From an uncultured Lachnospiraceae bacterium (GTDB lineage: Bacteria; Bacillota; Clostridia; Lachnospirales; Lachnospiraceae), in assembly GCA_947575805.1 (NCBI GenBank), contig CANPOY010000004.1, positions 33,983-97,982 on the forward strand: a stretch of DNA of 64,000 nucleotides, read 5' to 3'. This document shows, one piece after another, positions 26,086-35,318 of this stretch. A model generated the notes under the pieces. It saw only the letters and a list, made by a program, of their open reading frames with translations, searched no databases and was not told where the DNA came from. How positions within the stretch are numbered: position 1 is the first letter of the stretch; each line of letters starts with the position of its first letter. The translations under genes were made by a program, and so were the position numbers.

Positions 26086-26105
26086 GTGAAAGGACGGATT
26101 GTATC

Positions 26106-26711
26106 ATGGCAGTGGAATTTCAAAAAAGTGTTACAAAGGATAATCTGATGCGGGCGTTTGCCGGGGAGAGTCAGGCCCGAAACCGCTATACCTTTGCCGC
26201 ATCTCAGGCAAAGAAGAACGGTTTGTACGTCATCAGCACCATATTTGCTTTTACCGCCTCACAGGAAAAGGAGCATGCCGCCATTTTCTATCAGCATCTT
26301 CGGGAGATGGCCGGGAAAAACATTTTGATCGACGGCGGTTACCCTGTAGACATATCCGATGATATGGCGGAGCTGCTTCGCATGGCACAGCATAATGAGT
26401 ATGAAGAGCATGATGACGTGTACAAAAATTTTGGGGAGAAAGCACGGGAGGAAGGCTTTGATCGGGTGGCGGCATCCTTTTTCAGTATTGCAAATATTGA
26501 GAAAATTCACGGCGACCGTTTCGGTAAATACGCAGAGCTCATAAAGGAAGGAAAGCTGTTTGTGTCCGATGTGGAAGAGGAGTGGATGTGCTTAAACTGC
26601 GGCTTCGTGTATAAAGGGACAAGCGTTCCTGCCGTGTGTCCCGTGTGCAGTCATGACAGGGGCTACTTTATCCGCTGTACTCTTATGCCCATTGAGGCAA
26701 TGCAGAGATAA
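26106..26711 (+). CDS. rbr: Rubrerythrin
   Basis: Peroxide-scavenging di-iron protein of anaerobes (hydrogen peroxide to water). The N-terminal ferritin-like four-helix domain supplies iron ligands in AGESQARNRY, SQEKEHAAIF, EYEEHDD and NIEKIHGDRF. A C-terminal rubredoxin-like domain has two CxxC pairs (WMCLNCGFVY and CPVCSHD). The start at 26106 follows AAAGGACGG. 201 residues, a normal two-domain rubrerythrin. Marks the organism as an anaerobe that meets oxidative stress. Confidence 0.95.
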   Translation: MAVEFQKSVTKDNLMRAFAGESQARNRYTFAASQAKKNGLYVISTIFAFTASQEKEHAAIFYQHLREMAGKNILIDGGYPVDISDDMAELLRMAQHNEYEEHDDVYKNFGEKAREEGFDRVAASFFSIANIEKIHGDRFGKYAELIKEGKLFVSDVEEEWMCLNCGFVYKGTSVPAVCPVCSHDRGYFIRCTLMPIEAMQR

Positions 26712-26786
26712 TGACGGTACTGGGTACGTGCCGGTACGGACAGTTGGCAAATTGCGCAAATAACGTAGAATCACTTCAAGAAATAC

Positions 26787-26815
26787 TTGTGGTATCCGCA
26801 AATAGAGTGTATGAT
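26787..26815 (+). promoter_or_regulatory. Predicted promoter of the AI-2E-family permease gene
   Basis: -35 TTGTGG (26787-26792), 17-bp spacer, -10 TATGAT (26810-26815). Confidence 0.5.
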
Positions 26816-26854
26816 AGAATCATAAATATTTTTACTATAAGAAGGGATGCCTGA

Positions 26855-28216
26855 ATGAAATTCAAACTCAACAACAAGTACTTTCGCTGGGGGCTTACTG
26901 CGTTTCTGGCAATTGCTGCCTCCATTGTCTTTTACTATTTCGTATTCCACAGTTCCAATATCAGATCCGGCATCAAGGTGATTACAGGCATCTTGATGCC
27001 GGTGGTAGTGGGAATGGGAATTGCATATCTGCTCACTCCGGTTCTAAATTTTGTAGAAGGAAAGCTGCTGTATCCGCTGTGGAGAAAGCTCAATCTCCGG
27101 GAAGGGAAGAAAAAAAGAACAATTATCCGCGGATTAGGCATTCTGATTACCGCTTTCCTGTTTATAGGCCTGATTTATTTCCTGCTGTTCATGCTGATTT
27201 CCCAGATCGTGCCCAGTGTGCAGAATATTGCCACAAACTTTGATTCTTATGTCGCCAACATTACAAAATGGCTGAACCAGGTTCTTGACGATAATCAGGA
27301 AGTAGGAGCATATATTGTCAAGACAGTTACCAAGTATTCCGGGGAGCTGGAAGAATGGGTGACCAATGACCTCACCAATACTGCGGCCGGGCTGATCAAG
27401 ACCATCTCACTGGGAGCGATCGGTGTGTTCGGCGTCTTGTGGGATTTTATCATCGGCTTTATCATATCCATTTATGTAATGGCCAGCAAGGAGAAATTTG
27501 CGGCTCAGGCAAAGAAGCTGATATATGCCTTATTTGAGCAGGATACCTGCAATAACCTGATTAAGAATTTTCGTTTTACCAATCAGACCTTTATCGGATT
27601 TCTGGGAGGCAAGATTATAGACTCCATAATTATCGGGGTGTTGTGCTTTATCGGGACGGCCATTCTAAAGACGCCCTATGCTGCGCTGGTCAGTGTGATT
27701 ATCGGCGTCACCAATATTATACCGTTTTTCGGACCGTTTCTGGGAGCAGTTCCCTGTACATTACTGATCTTTGTGGTGGATCCGCTGCATCCGTTAAACT
27801 GTCTGTATTTTGTGGTGTTCATCCTTGCGCTGCAGCAGGTGGACGGTAATATTATCGGCCCCAAAATCCTCGGAAATTCTACCGGGCTGACTGGATTCTG
27901 GGTGATTTTTGCCATTACTCTGTTCGGCGGTCTTTTCGGTGTATTGGGCATGATCATCGGCGTGCCAATTCTGGCAGTAATCTATGCTGCCGTGCGTTCG
28001 CTGGTAAACACATCGCTGATCAGGAAGAAGATGCCCATAGATTCCTGTTTATATGAACGACTGGAATATGTGGATGAAGAGGGTTTTCATGAAATTCCTC
28101 CGAAGGAAAAGAAGACGGAAGAGAAACAAACCAAAACGAAAAAACGCTTTGCGGTGAAAGGCGCCAGGACGGTGGAAGGAAACGAAGATGAGATTTCTGA
28201 TACAGAGGGTAAATGA
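26855..28216 (+). CDS. AI-2E family transporter
   Basis: Membrane protein of 453 residues with about eight hydrophobic segments in the 2+6 pattern of the AI-2E (formerly PerM/UPF0118) family. Conserved parts include [56 protein letters not shown] and [14 protein letters not shown]. Members export signals or exchange ions; the substrate cannot be deduced. The C-terminal 60 residues are a charged, Lys/Glu-rich cytoplasmic tail that overlaps dtd. Confidence 0.87.
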   Translation: MKFKLNNKYFRWGLTAFLAIAASIVFYYFVFHSSNIRSGIKVITGILMPVVVGMGIAYLLTPVLNFVEGKLLYPLWRKLNLREGKKKRTIIRGLGILITAFLFIGLIYFLLFMLISQIVPSVQNIATNFDSYVANITKWLNQVLDDNQEVGAYIVKTVTKYSGELEEWVTNDLTNTAAGLIKTISLGAIGVFGVLWDFIIGFIISIYVMASKEKFAAQAKKLIYALFEQDTCNNLIKNFRFTNQTFIGFLGGKIIDSIIIGVLCFIGTAILKTPYAALVSVIIGVTNIIPFFGPFLGAVPCTLLIFVVDPLHPLNCLYFVVFILALQQVDGNIIGPKILGNSTGLTGFWVIFAITLFGGLFGVLGMIIGVPILAVIYAAVRSLVNTSLIRKKMPIDSCLYERLEYVDEEGFHEIPPKEKKTEEKQTKTKKRFAVKGARTVEGNEDEISDTEGK

Positions 28217-28640
28217 GGCAAGTGTATCCGTGGAGGGCAATGTTGTCGGCAAGATCGGCAGGGGCCTGCTGGTTTTTATCGGCATCAGCGGACAGGATAA
28301 TAAGGAAATTGCCGACAAAATGGTTAAAAAGCTGTTGGGACTGCGCATTTTTAACGATGAAAACGATAAGATTAATCTGGATCTGAAAACAGTGGGAGGG
28401 CAGTTGCTTCTGATTTCCCAGTTTACCCTTTATGCAGACTGCAGAAAAGGAAATCGCCCTTCCTTTACGGACGCCGGGGCGCCGGAGCTGGCGAATGATC
28501 TGTACCGATACATAATTGACCGCTGCCAGCAGGAAACAGCAGTAGTGGAAGAGGGGAGCTTCGGTGCGGAGATGAAGGTTTCTCTGTTGAATGACGGTCC
28601 CTTTACAATCTATCTTGATTCAGAGGATATTTGCCGTTAA
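28188..28640 (+). CDS. dtd: D-aminoacyl-tRNA deacylase
   Basis: Recycles D-aminoacyl-tRNAs and removes Gly from mischarged tRNA-Ala. Family motifs: [17 protein letters not shown] at the start, [20 protein letters not shown] (the SQFTL box) and [11 protein letters not shown] near the end. 150 residues, complete. It begins 29 nt before the end of the preceding gene, so it depends on that transcript. Confidence 0.94.
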   Translation: MRFLIQRVNEASVSVEGNVVGKIGRGLLVFIGISGQDNKEIADKMVKKLLGLRIFNDENDKINLDLKTVGGQLLLISQFTLYADCRKGNRPSFTDAGAPELANDLYRYIIDRCQQETAVVEEGSFGAEMKVSLLNDGPFTIYLDSEDICR

Positions 28641-28766
28641 TCCTACCACAAAATAAAAAAGTCCTATAAGGATGTCAAAAAATACACATTGATAGTTGGC
28701 TTGGCTTTATCGGCAATCATTTTTGCCGCAATGATAACGGCATTTATTTACTTTATAAAGATATAG
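28641..28766 (+). other. Open frame continuing after the dtd stop, encoding a membrane-like segment
   Basis: In the same frame as dtd, the 41 codons after its TAA encode a basic linker (KIKKSYKDVKKY) and then about 25 hydrophobic residues (LIVGLALSAIIFAAMITAFI onwards) ending IKI-TAG at 28764-28766. There is no ATG at its beginning; TTG 28689 is the best internal start, giving 25 residues. It could be a remnant, a tiny membrane peptide with a non-ATG start, or chance in AT-rich DNA. Confidence 0.25.
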
Positions 28767-28824
28767 AATAATAACGAAAGCCAAAGATAAGAACATATGT
28801 TATAAACACAAGGAGGAGTTAACT

Positions 28825-30306
28825 ATGGTTATCGGAATTGTAGTTGCATCGGTTGTACTTTTTCTTCTTTTGATCTTTTTTACGGGCTATGTCAAAGCGT
28901 CGCCGGATACGGCGATCATCATTTCCGGCCTGAGAAAGAATCCCAAGGTATTAATCGGTAAGGCCGGGGTAAAGATACCGTTCCTTGAGAGAAAAGATGA
29001 ACTGAACCTTCAGCTGATTCCCATTGATGTAAAGACCTCCAATGCAGTGCCTACCGCAGACTATATTAACATTAATGTGGATGCAACGGTTAATGTGAAA
29101 ATCAGCGACAATGAGGAACGCCTGAAGCTGGCTGCCCAGAATTTTCTGAATAAGAACGCCGAATATATCGGGCGTGTGGCCAGAGAAGTCCTGGAAGGCA
29201 ATGTTCGTGAGATCGTGGGCAAGATGGCATTGGAGGAAATGGTGTCCGACCGTCAGAAATTCGCGATGCTGGTAAAGGAAAATGCCGAGCCGGATCTTGC
29301 GGCCATGGGTCTGGACATTATCAGCTTTAATGTGCAGAACTTTGTGGACGGCAACGGCGTTATTGAAAACCTGGGTGTGGACAATATTGTCAAGATCCAG
29401 AAGAACGCGGCAATTTCCCGGGCTGAGAGTGAAAAGGAAATCGCCAAGGCCCAGGCGAATGCAAAACGTGAAGCCAATGAGGCTGAAGTGAATGCTGAAT
29501 CTGAGATCGCTAAGAAACAGAATGAGCTGGCTATTCAGAAAGCTGAACTGAAGCGGGAGTCTGACATTAAGAAGGCTGAGGCGGACGCTGCTTATAAGAT
29601 TCAGGAAGAGGAACAGCGGAAAACGGTGGAAATTACCACGGCTAACGCCAATATCGCAAAGCAGGAGAAAGAAATCCTTTTAAAGCAGCGTGAGGCAGAG
29701 GTTATGGAACAGGCCCTGGATGCTCAGGTTAAGAAAAAGGCCGAGGCGGAAAGATTTGCAAAGCAGCAGCAGGCAGATGCCCAACTCTATGAGCGTCAGC
29801 GTGAGGCTGAGGCAAAGAAATTTGAGACCGAAAAAGAAGCCGAAGCTATGAAAGCCCAGGCGGAAGCAAAAAAGTATACCATGGAGCAGGAGGCGGAAGG
29901 TATCCGTACCAGAGGTCTTGCCGAAGCGGAAGCCATACGGGCAAAGTCTGTGGCCGAAGCGGAAGGTATTGAGAAAAAAGCGGAAGCTATGGCAAAGATG
30001 GGCGAAGCCGCCGTGCTGGAGATGTACTTTAAGGCACTGCCTGATGTGGTTAAGAATGCAGCAGAACCTCTTAAGAGTGTGGACAAAATAACTATGTTTG
30101 GTGATGGAAATTCCACTAAGCTGATCAAGGATATTATGGGAACCGTTGTGCAGGTGACAGATGGTCTCAAGGAGTCCACCGGCGTGGATCTGACAACGGT
30201 ACTTTCCGGTTTCCTGGCAGGAAAAGCGGCTACTACGGCCCAAAAGCCGTCTGCAGACGCGTCGGAACCGAAGCACGGAACGGCATCAATGCAGTCTGAA
30301 CGCTGA
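28825..30306 (+). CDS. floT: Flotillin (SPFH-domain membrane scaffold)
   Basis: Membrane-microdomain scaffold protein. One hydrophobic N-terminal segment (about residues 2-22), an SPFH/Band 7 domain (about 25-200), then a long Ala/Glu/Lys-rich coiled coil (about 200-395) with repeated EAE and AEA steps, and a C-terminal oligomerisation part (VVKNAAEPLKSVDKITMFGD). 493 residues as in bacterial FloT/YuaG. AAGGAGGAG precedes the ATG and a strong terminator follows. No NfeD partner gene is adjacent, unlike many flotillin loci. Confidence 0.92.
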   Translation: MVIGIVVASVVLFLLLIFFTGYVKASPDTAIIISGLRKNPKVLIGKAGVKIPFLERKDELNLQLIPIDVKTSNAVPTADYININVDATVNVKISDNEERLKLAAQNFLNKNAEYIGRVAREVLEGNVREIVGKMALEEMVSDRQKFAMLVKENAEPDLAAMGLDIISFNVQNFVDGNGVIENLGVDNIVKIQKNAAISRAESEKEIAKAQANAKREANEAEVNAESEIAKKQNELAIQKAELKRESDIKKAEADAAYKIQEEEQRKTVEITTANANIAKQEKEILLKQREAEVMEQALDAQVKKKAEAERFAKQQQADAQLYERQREAEAKKFETEKEAEAMKAQAEAKKYTMEQEAEGIRTRGLAEAEAIRAKSVAEAEGIEKKAEAMAKMGEAAVLEMYFKALPDVVKNAAEPLKSVDKITMFGDGNSTKLIKDIMGTVVQVTDGLKESTGVDLTTVLSGFLAGKAATTAQKPSADASEPKHGTASMQSER

Positions 30307-30320
30307 AATATAGTGTTTTG

Positions 30321-30360
30321 AAGGCCTTCTATGAAAATAGAAATCATAGAGGGCCTTTTT
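30321..30360 (+). terminator. Strong rho-independent terminator of the flotillin gene
   Basis: 14-bp stem AAGGCCTTCTATGA / TCATAGAGGGCCTT (one G-T pair), loop AAATAGAAA, with TTTTT at the end of the right arm. Confidence 0.85.
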
Positions 30361-30394
30361 GATGGCATGAAGCATGAAAAACAACAATTGAACA

Positions 30395-30505
30395 TTATAG
30401 TCCTTTTATTATCCATTTTTTCGAAGCGCCACATATAATGATCAGTGCTAAAATAATTGAAAGCCCAAATCCGATAATGGGATCTGTAAATTCTGTTACT
30501 GGCAC
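30395..30505 (-). CDS. Small membrane peptide, 36 residues
   Basis: GTG-started frame preceded by CAGGGGATACCT. The peptide has a short polar N-terminus (VPVTEFTDP), a hydrophobic helix IIGFGLSIILALIIICG and a basic tail ASKKWIIKGL, as in single-pass membrane microproteins or type I toxins. It lies in the 340-bp gap between the flotillin terminator and the NUDIX gene, downstream of NUDIX on the same strand. I do not recognise the family. Support is the start site, the pattern and the lack of other content. Confidence 0.4.
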   Translation of the reverse strand: MPVTEFTDPIIGFGLSIILALIIICGASKKWIIKGL

Positions 30506-30540
30506 AGGTATCCCCTGACTATGAAGCTATGAAGAAGCCA

Positions 30541-30588
30541 AATAGTTACCCCGGCACCTTAGCATACAGGGATGCTCGGATAACTATT
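30541..30588. other. 48-nt imperfect hairpin downstream of the NUDIX gene
   Basis: Outer arms AATAGTTA / TAACTATT extend by two C-G pairs past one mismatch, and an inner stem AGCAT / ATGCT closes ACAGGG. No T tract follows on either strand, so it is not a plain terminator. The remaining bases of the gap (30589-30646) show nothing I can name. Confidence 0.45.
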
Positions 30589-30646
30589 CGTTAAAGTTGT
30601 CTTTTGCGCATAGTTGGATCTATCTCCTGACCACACTCTTTACTAA

Positions 30647-31201
30647 CTACAAGCCGTATTCTGCGAAGAAATACGCAGCCATTTGAGCTCTGGAGCTGAA
30701 AAATTCCGTTTCCAGAAGTCGTGTAACTTCCTCGCGGGTATAAAAGCCAGCATCTATTTGCTCGTTTTCGGAAGTATGGTCCTCGAAAGTGCCTTCGGCC
30801 TCCACAAAAGCAATGTAGGTGGTGGTGTCCGAAATCGCAACGGCGGCAAAGGATGGCGGCAGAATCTTTTTGACGGTTTTCACATGCAGCCCGGTCTCTT
30901 CAAAAAGCTCTCTGGAAATGCAGTCTTCGATAGATTCATCCGTCTCCAGCATACCGGCACACAGATTGTAAATCTTTCTGTTAACGCCCATGCGGAATTC
31001 GTGCAGAAGAAGCAATTTTCCTTCGCAGGTGGCCACGATAGACACACCGCTGGGTTTGCCGCCCACATCCTCAATGCCCTGTAATTCTCTGCGGCTTACA
31101 ATTTCATATTTCTTTTCATGCCCCGATTTATTCAAATAGGTAAGCTCGTAATTTTTCAGGTATTTCCCGTCCTTGACCTTTTCAAATTTCAAAAATTCCA
31201 T
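30647..31201 (-). CDS. NUDIX hydrolase (ADP-ribose pyrophosphatase-like)
   Basis: Hydrolyses nucleoside diphosphates linked to another moiety. A full Nudix box is present: G-x5-E-x7-REL-x-EETGL, seen in GMLETDESIEDCISREL followed by FEETGL. The N-terminal beta strands and the spacing resemble ADP-ribose pyrophosphatases (NudF-like), which lack a second domain. 184 residues. AGGAGC precedes the ATG. It stands apart from neighbours by 49 bp on the upstream side. Confidence 0.88.
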   Translation of the reverse strand: MEFLKFEKVKDGKYLKNYELTYLNKSGHEKKYEIVSRRELQGIEDVGGKPSGVSIVATCEGKLLLLHEFRMGVNRKIYNLCAGMLETDESIEDCISRELFEETGLHVKTVKKILPPSFAAVAISDTTTYIAFVEAEGTFEDHTSENEQIDAGFYTREEVTRLLETEFFSSRAQMAAYFFAEYGL

Positions 31202-31250
31202 GATAATAAGCTCCTGTCATAGTATATCTCTCTGACAATAAAGTTTTAGT

Positions 31251-32618
31251 TCATTTTACGGCAGAATTCTCCGCCAGCGCCTCCCTGAGGGGTTTTGTAA
31301 TCTTCCTGCGGGTGATTTCCACCAGTCCCAGCGGCGTCATATCCACCACTACCGTTTTTACTTTGTCTTGACTTACTTTTTCCTTCAGGCAGTCCATTAC
31401 TTGTACCCTGCTTTTTCCTTCTTTCATATTGATAAAATCTACGATGATAATACCGGAAAGATTTCGCAGGCGGATCTGCCGGGCAATCTCCACTGCAGCT
31501 TCCAGATTCACCTTAAGAAAGGCATCCTCCTTCCTGCCCTCGTATTTGCCCGAATTAACGTCGATAACCGTCAGGGCTTCCGTGGGCTGGATCATGAGAT
31601 AACCGCCGGATTTCAGCCACACATGCGCACCCAGCGCCTCTTCTACCCTGCTGTCCAGGCTGTAAAGCTTTGACAGGGAGAGCAGGGAATCCTCATACAG
31701 CCGCAGGGTCTTTCCGGGCAGATGCTCCCTGCAGTACTCCTCCAGCTGAGGATACAGCAGCGGGTCGTCAGTGACAAGCTCGGAAAACTCATTGACATTC
31801 ATGAGCTGGTTTAATATCCGCGCCATCAGATCATCAACAGTATCGGTTCTTTTCAGGCAACTGAAACAGGTACGATGGGACGCGTCCCGGAAAAAGCCGG
31901 TATATTCCTTCCAGAGAAGTCGAAACTGTTCCAATAGCAGCTCTGCGGGTGCTTCTGCAAGCTCGGCTGCTCTTGTCCTGACGATCAGACCGGGAGAAGG
32001 CATCCCAGCGGGAGACGCCGGGAAATCCCCGCCTACCAGTGACACTGCATCGCTGTTTCCCGGGATACCGCTTTCCGGCGGTACCAGAAAACCGTTACTC
32101 AGGATACCGGTTTCTTCCAGCCGGCGTTTCAGCCTGCTCCGTTGATCCTTGTCAAGCTTTGCGGAAAATCCGATTTTTTGAGAATCCGGAGTCAGGGCAA
32201 AATAATCGTTTGCAAAGGAAATATGGGCCGTCACAGAGGGCTGCTTGGTCTTCTGGGCATCCCGGATGACCTGTACCGGCAGTTCATCTCCTTCCAGAAT
32301 CCGCCCGTCAAAAAGGCGGTTTGTCAGAAAAGGAAACTGGGCGTCTTTCAGAGAAAGAAAACAAATTTCTCCAGACCGGATTTCCACGAAGCAGGCATTG
32401 ATATTTTTCACCACATTTGCAACTCTGGCCAGATAGATTCCCCCAACTTTGCTGCCATCGGGAAACGCCACGGCCGTAAGCCTGTCCCGCTGTATCAGAA
32501 AGGCACCGTTCTTATCCCGCCAGCGGGTAAAGATCAGTTTCCCGGCTTCCGTTTTTCGAATCCCGAATTCTGCTTCTGGAATGGTAACGGTTGATTTTTC
32601 ACTAATATTACGGCTCAT
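31251..32618 (-). CDS. rng: Ribonuclease G (RNase E/G family)
   Basis: Endoribonuclease of the RNase E/G family. An S1-like domain lies near the N-terminus (GGIYLARVANVVKNINACFV through GEICFLSLKDA). The catalytic metal-binding aspartates are in ALTVIDVNSGKYEGR and GIIIVDFINM. 455 residues matches RNase G without the long C-terminal degradosome scaffold of RNase E. Its ATG overlaps the stop of the DUF2344 gene by 4 nt, so the three genes radical SAM, DUF2344 and rng form one operon. Confidence 0.93.
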   Translation of the reverse strand: MSRNISEKSTVTIPEAEFGIRKTEAGKLIFTRWRDKNGAFLIQRDRLTAVAFPDGSKVGGIYLARVANVVKNINACFVEIRSGEICFLSLKDAQFPFLTNRLFDGRILEGDELPVQVIRDAQKTKQPSVTAHISFANDYFALTPDSQKIGFSAKLDKDQRSRLKRRLEETGILSNGFLVPPESGIPGNSDAVSLVGGDFPASPAGMPSPGLIVRTRAAELAEAPAELLLEQFRLLWKEYTGFFRDASHRTCFSCLKRTDTVDDLMARILNQLMNVNEFSELVTDDPLLYPQLEEYCREHLPGKTLRLYEDSLLSLSKLYSLDSRVEEALGAHVWLKSGGYLMIQPTEALTVIDVNSGKYEGRKEDAFLKVNLEAAVEIARQIRLRNLSGIIIVDFINMKEGKSRVQVMDCLKEKVSQDKVKTVVVDMTPLGLVEITRRKITKPLREALAENSAVK

Positions 32619-33373
32619 AAATGTATCTCCAAAGTTCCTATTTCTCCCAGGGAAATAAAATCCTCTCGTGAGTTTTCGCTTCTCCGATCCCCCGGCGCAC
32701 CCCCGTCACCGGTTAGTTCCCGACGGGTATAGACATCCTCCCTGGTAATCAGGAGGGCATTATCCTGCAGCTTTTCTCCCCCCTGTTCAAGAAGAGCTTC
32801 TATCACCTGGCCGGGTTTGATGTTTCCGGCGCTGGAAGCATCAAGCAGCAACGAAAAAGCCCTGCCGTCCCAGCTCATTTCATAGATACCGGCCTTCAGG
32901 TCAAGCTCCCGTGTACCCTTCTTGGTCTCCTTTGTATAGAAAATGGTCTCTCTTGCCAGAAATTCGGGAAGCAACCGGGCAATGTCTGCCTCCGGAGCCC
33001 GGCCTTCCCGGAAGCGCACCGTATAAGAAGCGGCAGCCACGCTTGCCATGGCATTTGCCGTATTGTCGGGCAGCACCTTTGCAGATACGATCTCTATACC
33101 CTTGACGCTGGCAGCGTTGAGCCGCTCAACCGCATCCTGACAGGAATCCAGGGAATGAAGTTCAATGTCCATATACTCTCCGTTACTTTCCAGCCCCACG
33201 CCCAGGGGCGCAGCAAAGGTCATGATCTGATGGGGGCTAAATCCCCCTGTATAGGCGATGTCCAGGCCGGCCCGTCTGATGGCCTTTTGGAAGAATCGCA
33301 TCACATCCAGATGTCCGATGAAGCGGACCGGACCGTATTTTCGAAATTTAATCCTTACCTTCATACCGTTCAC
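32615..33373 (-). CDS. DUF2344 (TIGR03936) radical-SAM-linked protein
   Basis: A 252-residue protein that begins VRIKFRKYGPVRFIGHLDVM and continues with FSPHQIMTFAAPLGVGLESN, both typical of the TIGR03936/DUF2344 family. Members are found almost always next to, or fused with, the B12-type radical SAM protein encoded just upstream here; the reaction is not known. GTG start with AGGAGG 5 nt upstream, overlapping the radical SAM gene by 26 nt. Confidence 0.88.
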   Translation of the reverse strand: MNGMKVRIKFRKYGPVRFIGHLDVMRFFQKAIRRAGLDIAYTGGFSPHQIMTFAAPLGVGLESNGEYMDIELHSLDSCQDAVERLNAASVKGIEIVSAKVLPDNTANAMASVAAASYTVRFREGRAPEADIARLLPEFLARETIFYTKETKKGTRELDLKAGIYEMSWDGRAFSLLLDASSAGNIKPGQVIEALLEQGGEKLQDNALLITREDVYTRRELTGDGGAPGDRRSENSREDFISLGEIGTLEIHL

Positions 33374-35276
33374 TCGAACCTCCTGTCACAAGTACCTGGC
33401 TCCGCGCCTCCGTACAGACGCCGCCCCCAAATTTAGCGGCGCCACAGCCCTGACACTGCTGTCTGCAGTTGGCCGAAATTTCCTCTTGTCGGGCCTTCTC
33501 CCACTCCCGTTTTAAGAATTCTTTCGTGACGCCGCAGTCGATGAAATCCCAGGGCAGGATCTCGTCCAGAGAACGTTCCCTGTGAGTATAGAAATCTACC
33601 GACAACCCGCACTCCTCTATGGTATCGATCCAGCGCTCATGGTGGTAGCATTCCCCCCAGGCATCATAAATACTGCCTTTTTCGTATACTCTGCGGATTA
33701 CCTCGCCTAACCGCCTGTCGCCTCTGGCCAGTACGCCCTCCAGCACACTGGCGTCGGCTTCATGCCAGTTGTATTTTATGCTTTTTTGGTTCAGCTGCTC
33801 GGAGATGGCCTTTCGGGTCAGATAAGCCTTATCGATAAATTCGTCCTTGGTGCACTGTCTTGCCCATTGGAACGGCGTAAAAGGCTTGGGTACAAAAAAA
33901 GATGTACTGGTCACGATCTGTACCTTCCCGTTTGTGCGTTTCTCCTTTGGCACGGTGTCAAAAAAGGTAGCGGCAATCTTGTTGCTGAGTTCCGCAATTC
34001 CCCTTATATCGTCCTCCGTCTCCGTGGGCAGGCCCAGCATGAAATAGAGCTTTACCCTGGTCCAGCCGCCCTCGAACGCCAGTGCCGCCCCGCTTAAAAT
34101 CGCTTCCTCTGTCAGCCCCTTGTTGATCACATTACGCAGCCGTTGGCTTCCTGCCTCCGGTGCAAAGGTCAGGCTGGATTTTCGCACATCCTGCACCTTG
34201 CTCATGACATCCAGAGAAAAGGCGTCAATGCGCAGAGACGGCAGGGAAATATTAATGTGCTGTCTGCCGCATTCCTCCAACAGGAAATCAATCAACTCCG
34301 GCAGTCTGCTATAATCGCTGGAGCTTAAAGAACTTAAAGTAATCTCCTCCTGGCCGGTGTTCTTTAACATTTCCAGGGCCCACTTTTTCAGGGTCTCCAC
34401 ATCCCGTTCCCTCACGGGACGGTAAAGCTGACCGGCCTGACAGAAACGACAGCCCCGGATACAGCCTCTCTGAATCTCCAGTACTACCCTGTCCTGGGTA
34501 ATCTTGATAAAAGGAACTACGGGCTTCATGGGATAATAGGTGTCCGTAACATCCATCTGGATTTCTTTGGTGATCCTTGCCGGGACGCCTTCCCGTGTGG
34601 GATGAAAGCTTTTAATGGTCCCGTCGTCATTATAGACCGTCTCGTAAAAACGGGGTACATACATGCCGGGAACTTTTGCGGCTTGTAATAAAAATTCTTC
34701 GCGGCTTTTTCCGGTGTCCCGGCAATCCTTATACACATCCAGCAGGCGGCGATATTGGGTTTCACCCTCGCCGATATAAAACAGATCAAAAAAATCTGCC
34801 AGCGGTTCCGGATTATAGGTACAGGGACCACCGCCGATCACAATTGGGCAGTCCTCTCCTCTCTCGGCGGCAATCAGCGGAATTCCCGCCAGATCCAGAA
34901 TCTGGAGAATATTGGTATAGCACATTTCGTACTGGATGGTGATACCCAAAAAGTCAAAATTCTTTATCGGCTCCTGGGATTCCAGCGCAAACAGGGGGAT
35001 GCTTTGCTCCCGCATCATTTTGTCCAGGTCCAGCCAGGGGGAATACACTCTCTCGCACCAAACGTCCTCCCAGGAATTAAACATGGCATACAGGATCTGG
35101 ATCCCCAGGTGGGACATACCGATCTCATAAACATCGGGAAAACACATGCAGAAGCGGACGGAAACCGCATCCTTATTTTTTAACACAGAGTTTACCTCAT
35201 GACCGATATATCGCTCCGGCTTTTCTATTTTCATCAAAATATCATCCGAAAGTGCAAGTTTGTCTTCCCGCAGCAT
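33348..35276 (-). CDS. B12-binding-type radical SAM protein (TIGR03960)
   Basis: A 642-residue radical SAM enzyme. An N-terminal cobalamin-binding-like Rossmann region (about 30-200, with FPDVYEIGMSHLGIQILY and CPIVIGGGPCTYNPEPLADF) precedes the radical SAM core. The cluster motif is C-x3-C-x2-C in RGCIRGCRFCQAG. The C-terminus has a cysteine-rich stretch (CRQQCQGCGAAKFGGGVC) that may bind another metal cluster. Always linked to DUF2344 and often to rng and the L21-L27 genes, so a ribosome- or tRNA-related modification is suspected; this is inference. Confidence 0.9.
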   Translation of the reverse strand: MLREDKLALSDDILMKIEKPERYIGHEVNSVLKNKDAVSVRFCMCFPDVYEIGMSHLGIQILYAMFNSWEDVWCERVYSPWLDLDKMMREQSIPLFALESQEPIKNFDFLGITIQYEMCYTNILQILDLAGIPLIAAERGEDCPIVIGGGPCTYNPEPLADFFDLFYIGEGETQYRRLLDVYKDCRDTGKSREEFLLQAAKVPGMYVPRFYETVYNDDGTIKSFHPTREGVPARITKEIQMDVTDTYYPMKPVVPFIKITQDRVVLEIQRGCIRGCRFCQAGQLYRPVRERDVETLKKWALEMLKNTGQEEITLSSLSSSDYSRLPELIDFLLEECGRQHINISLPSLRIDAFSLDVMSKVQDVRKSSLTFAPEAGSQRLRNVINKGLTEEAILSGAALAFEGGWTRVKLYFMLGLPTETEDDIRGIAELSNKIAATFFDTVPKEKRTNGKVQIVTSTSFFVPKPFTPFQWARQCTKDEFIDKAYLTRKAISEQLNQKSIKYNWHEADASVLEGVLARGDRRLGEVIRRVYEKGSIYDAWGECYHHERWIDTIEECGLSVDFYTHRERSLDEILPWDFIDCGVTKEFLKREWEKARQEEISANCRQQCQGCGAAKFGGGVCTEARSQVLVTGGSSERYEGKD

Positions 35277-35318
35277 AGATAGTTACGTTCCTTTCCATAT
35301 GTATGGCTGAGTTGCCGT

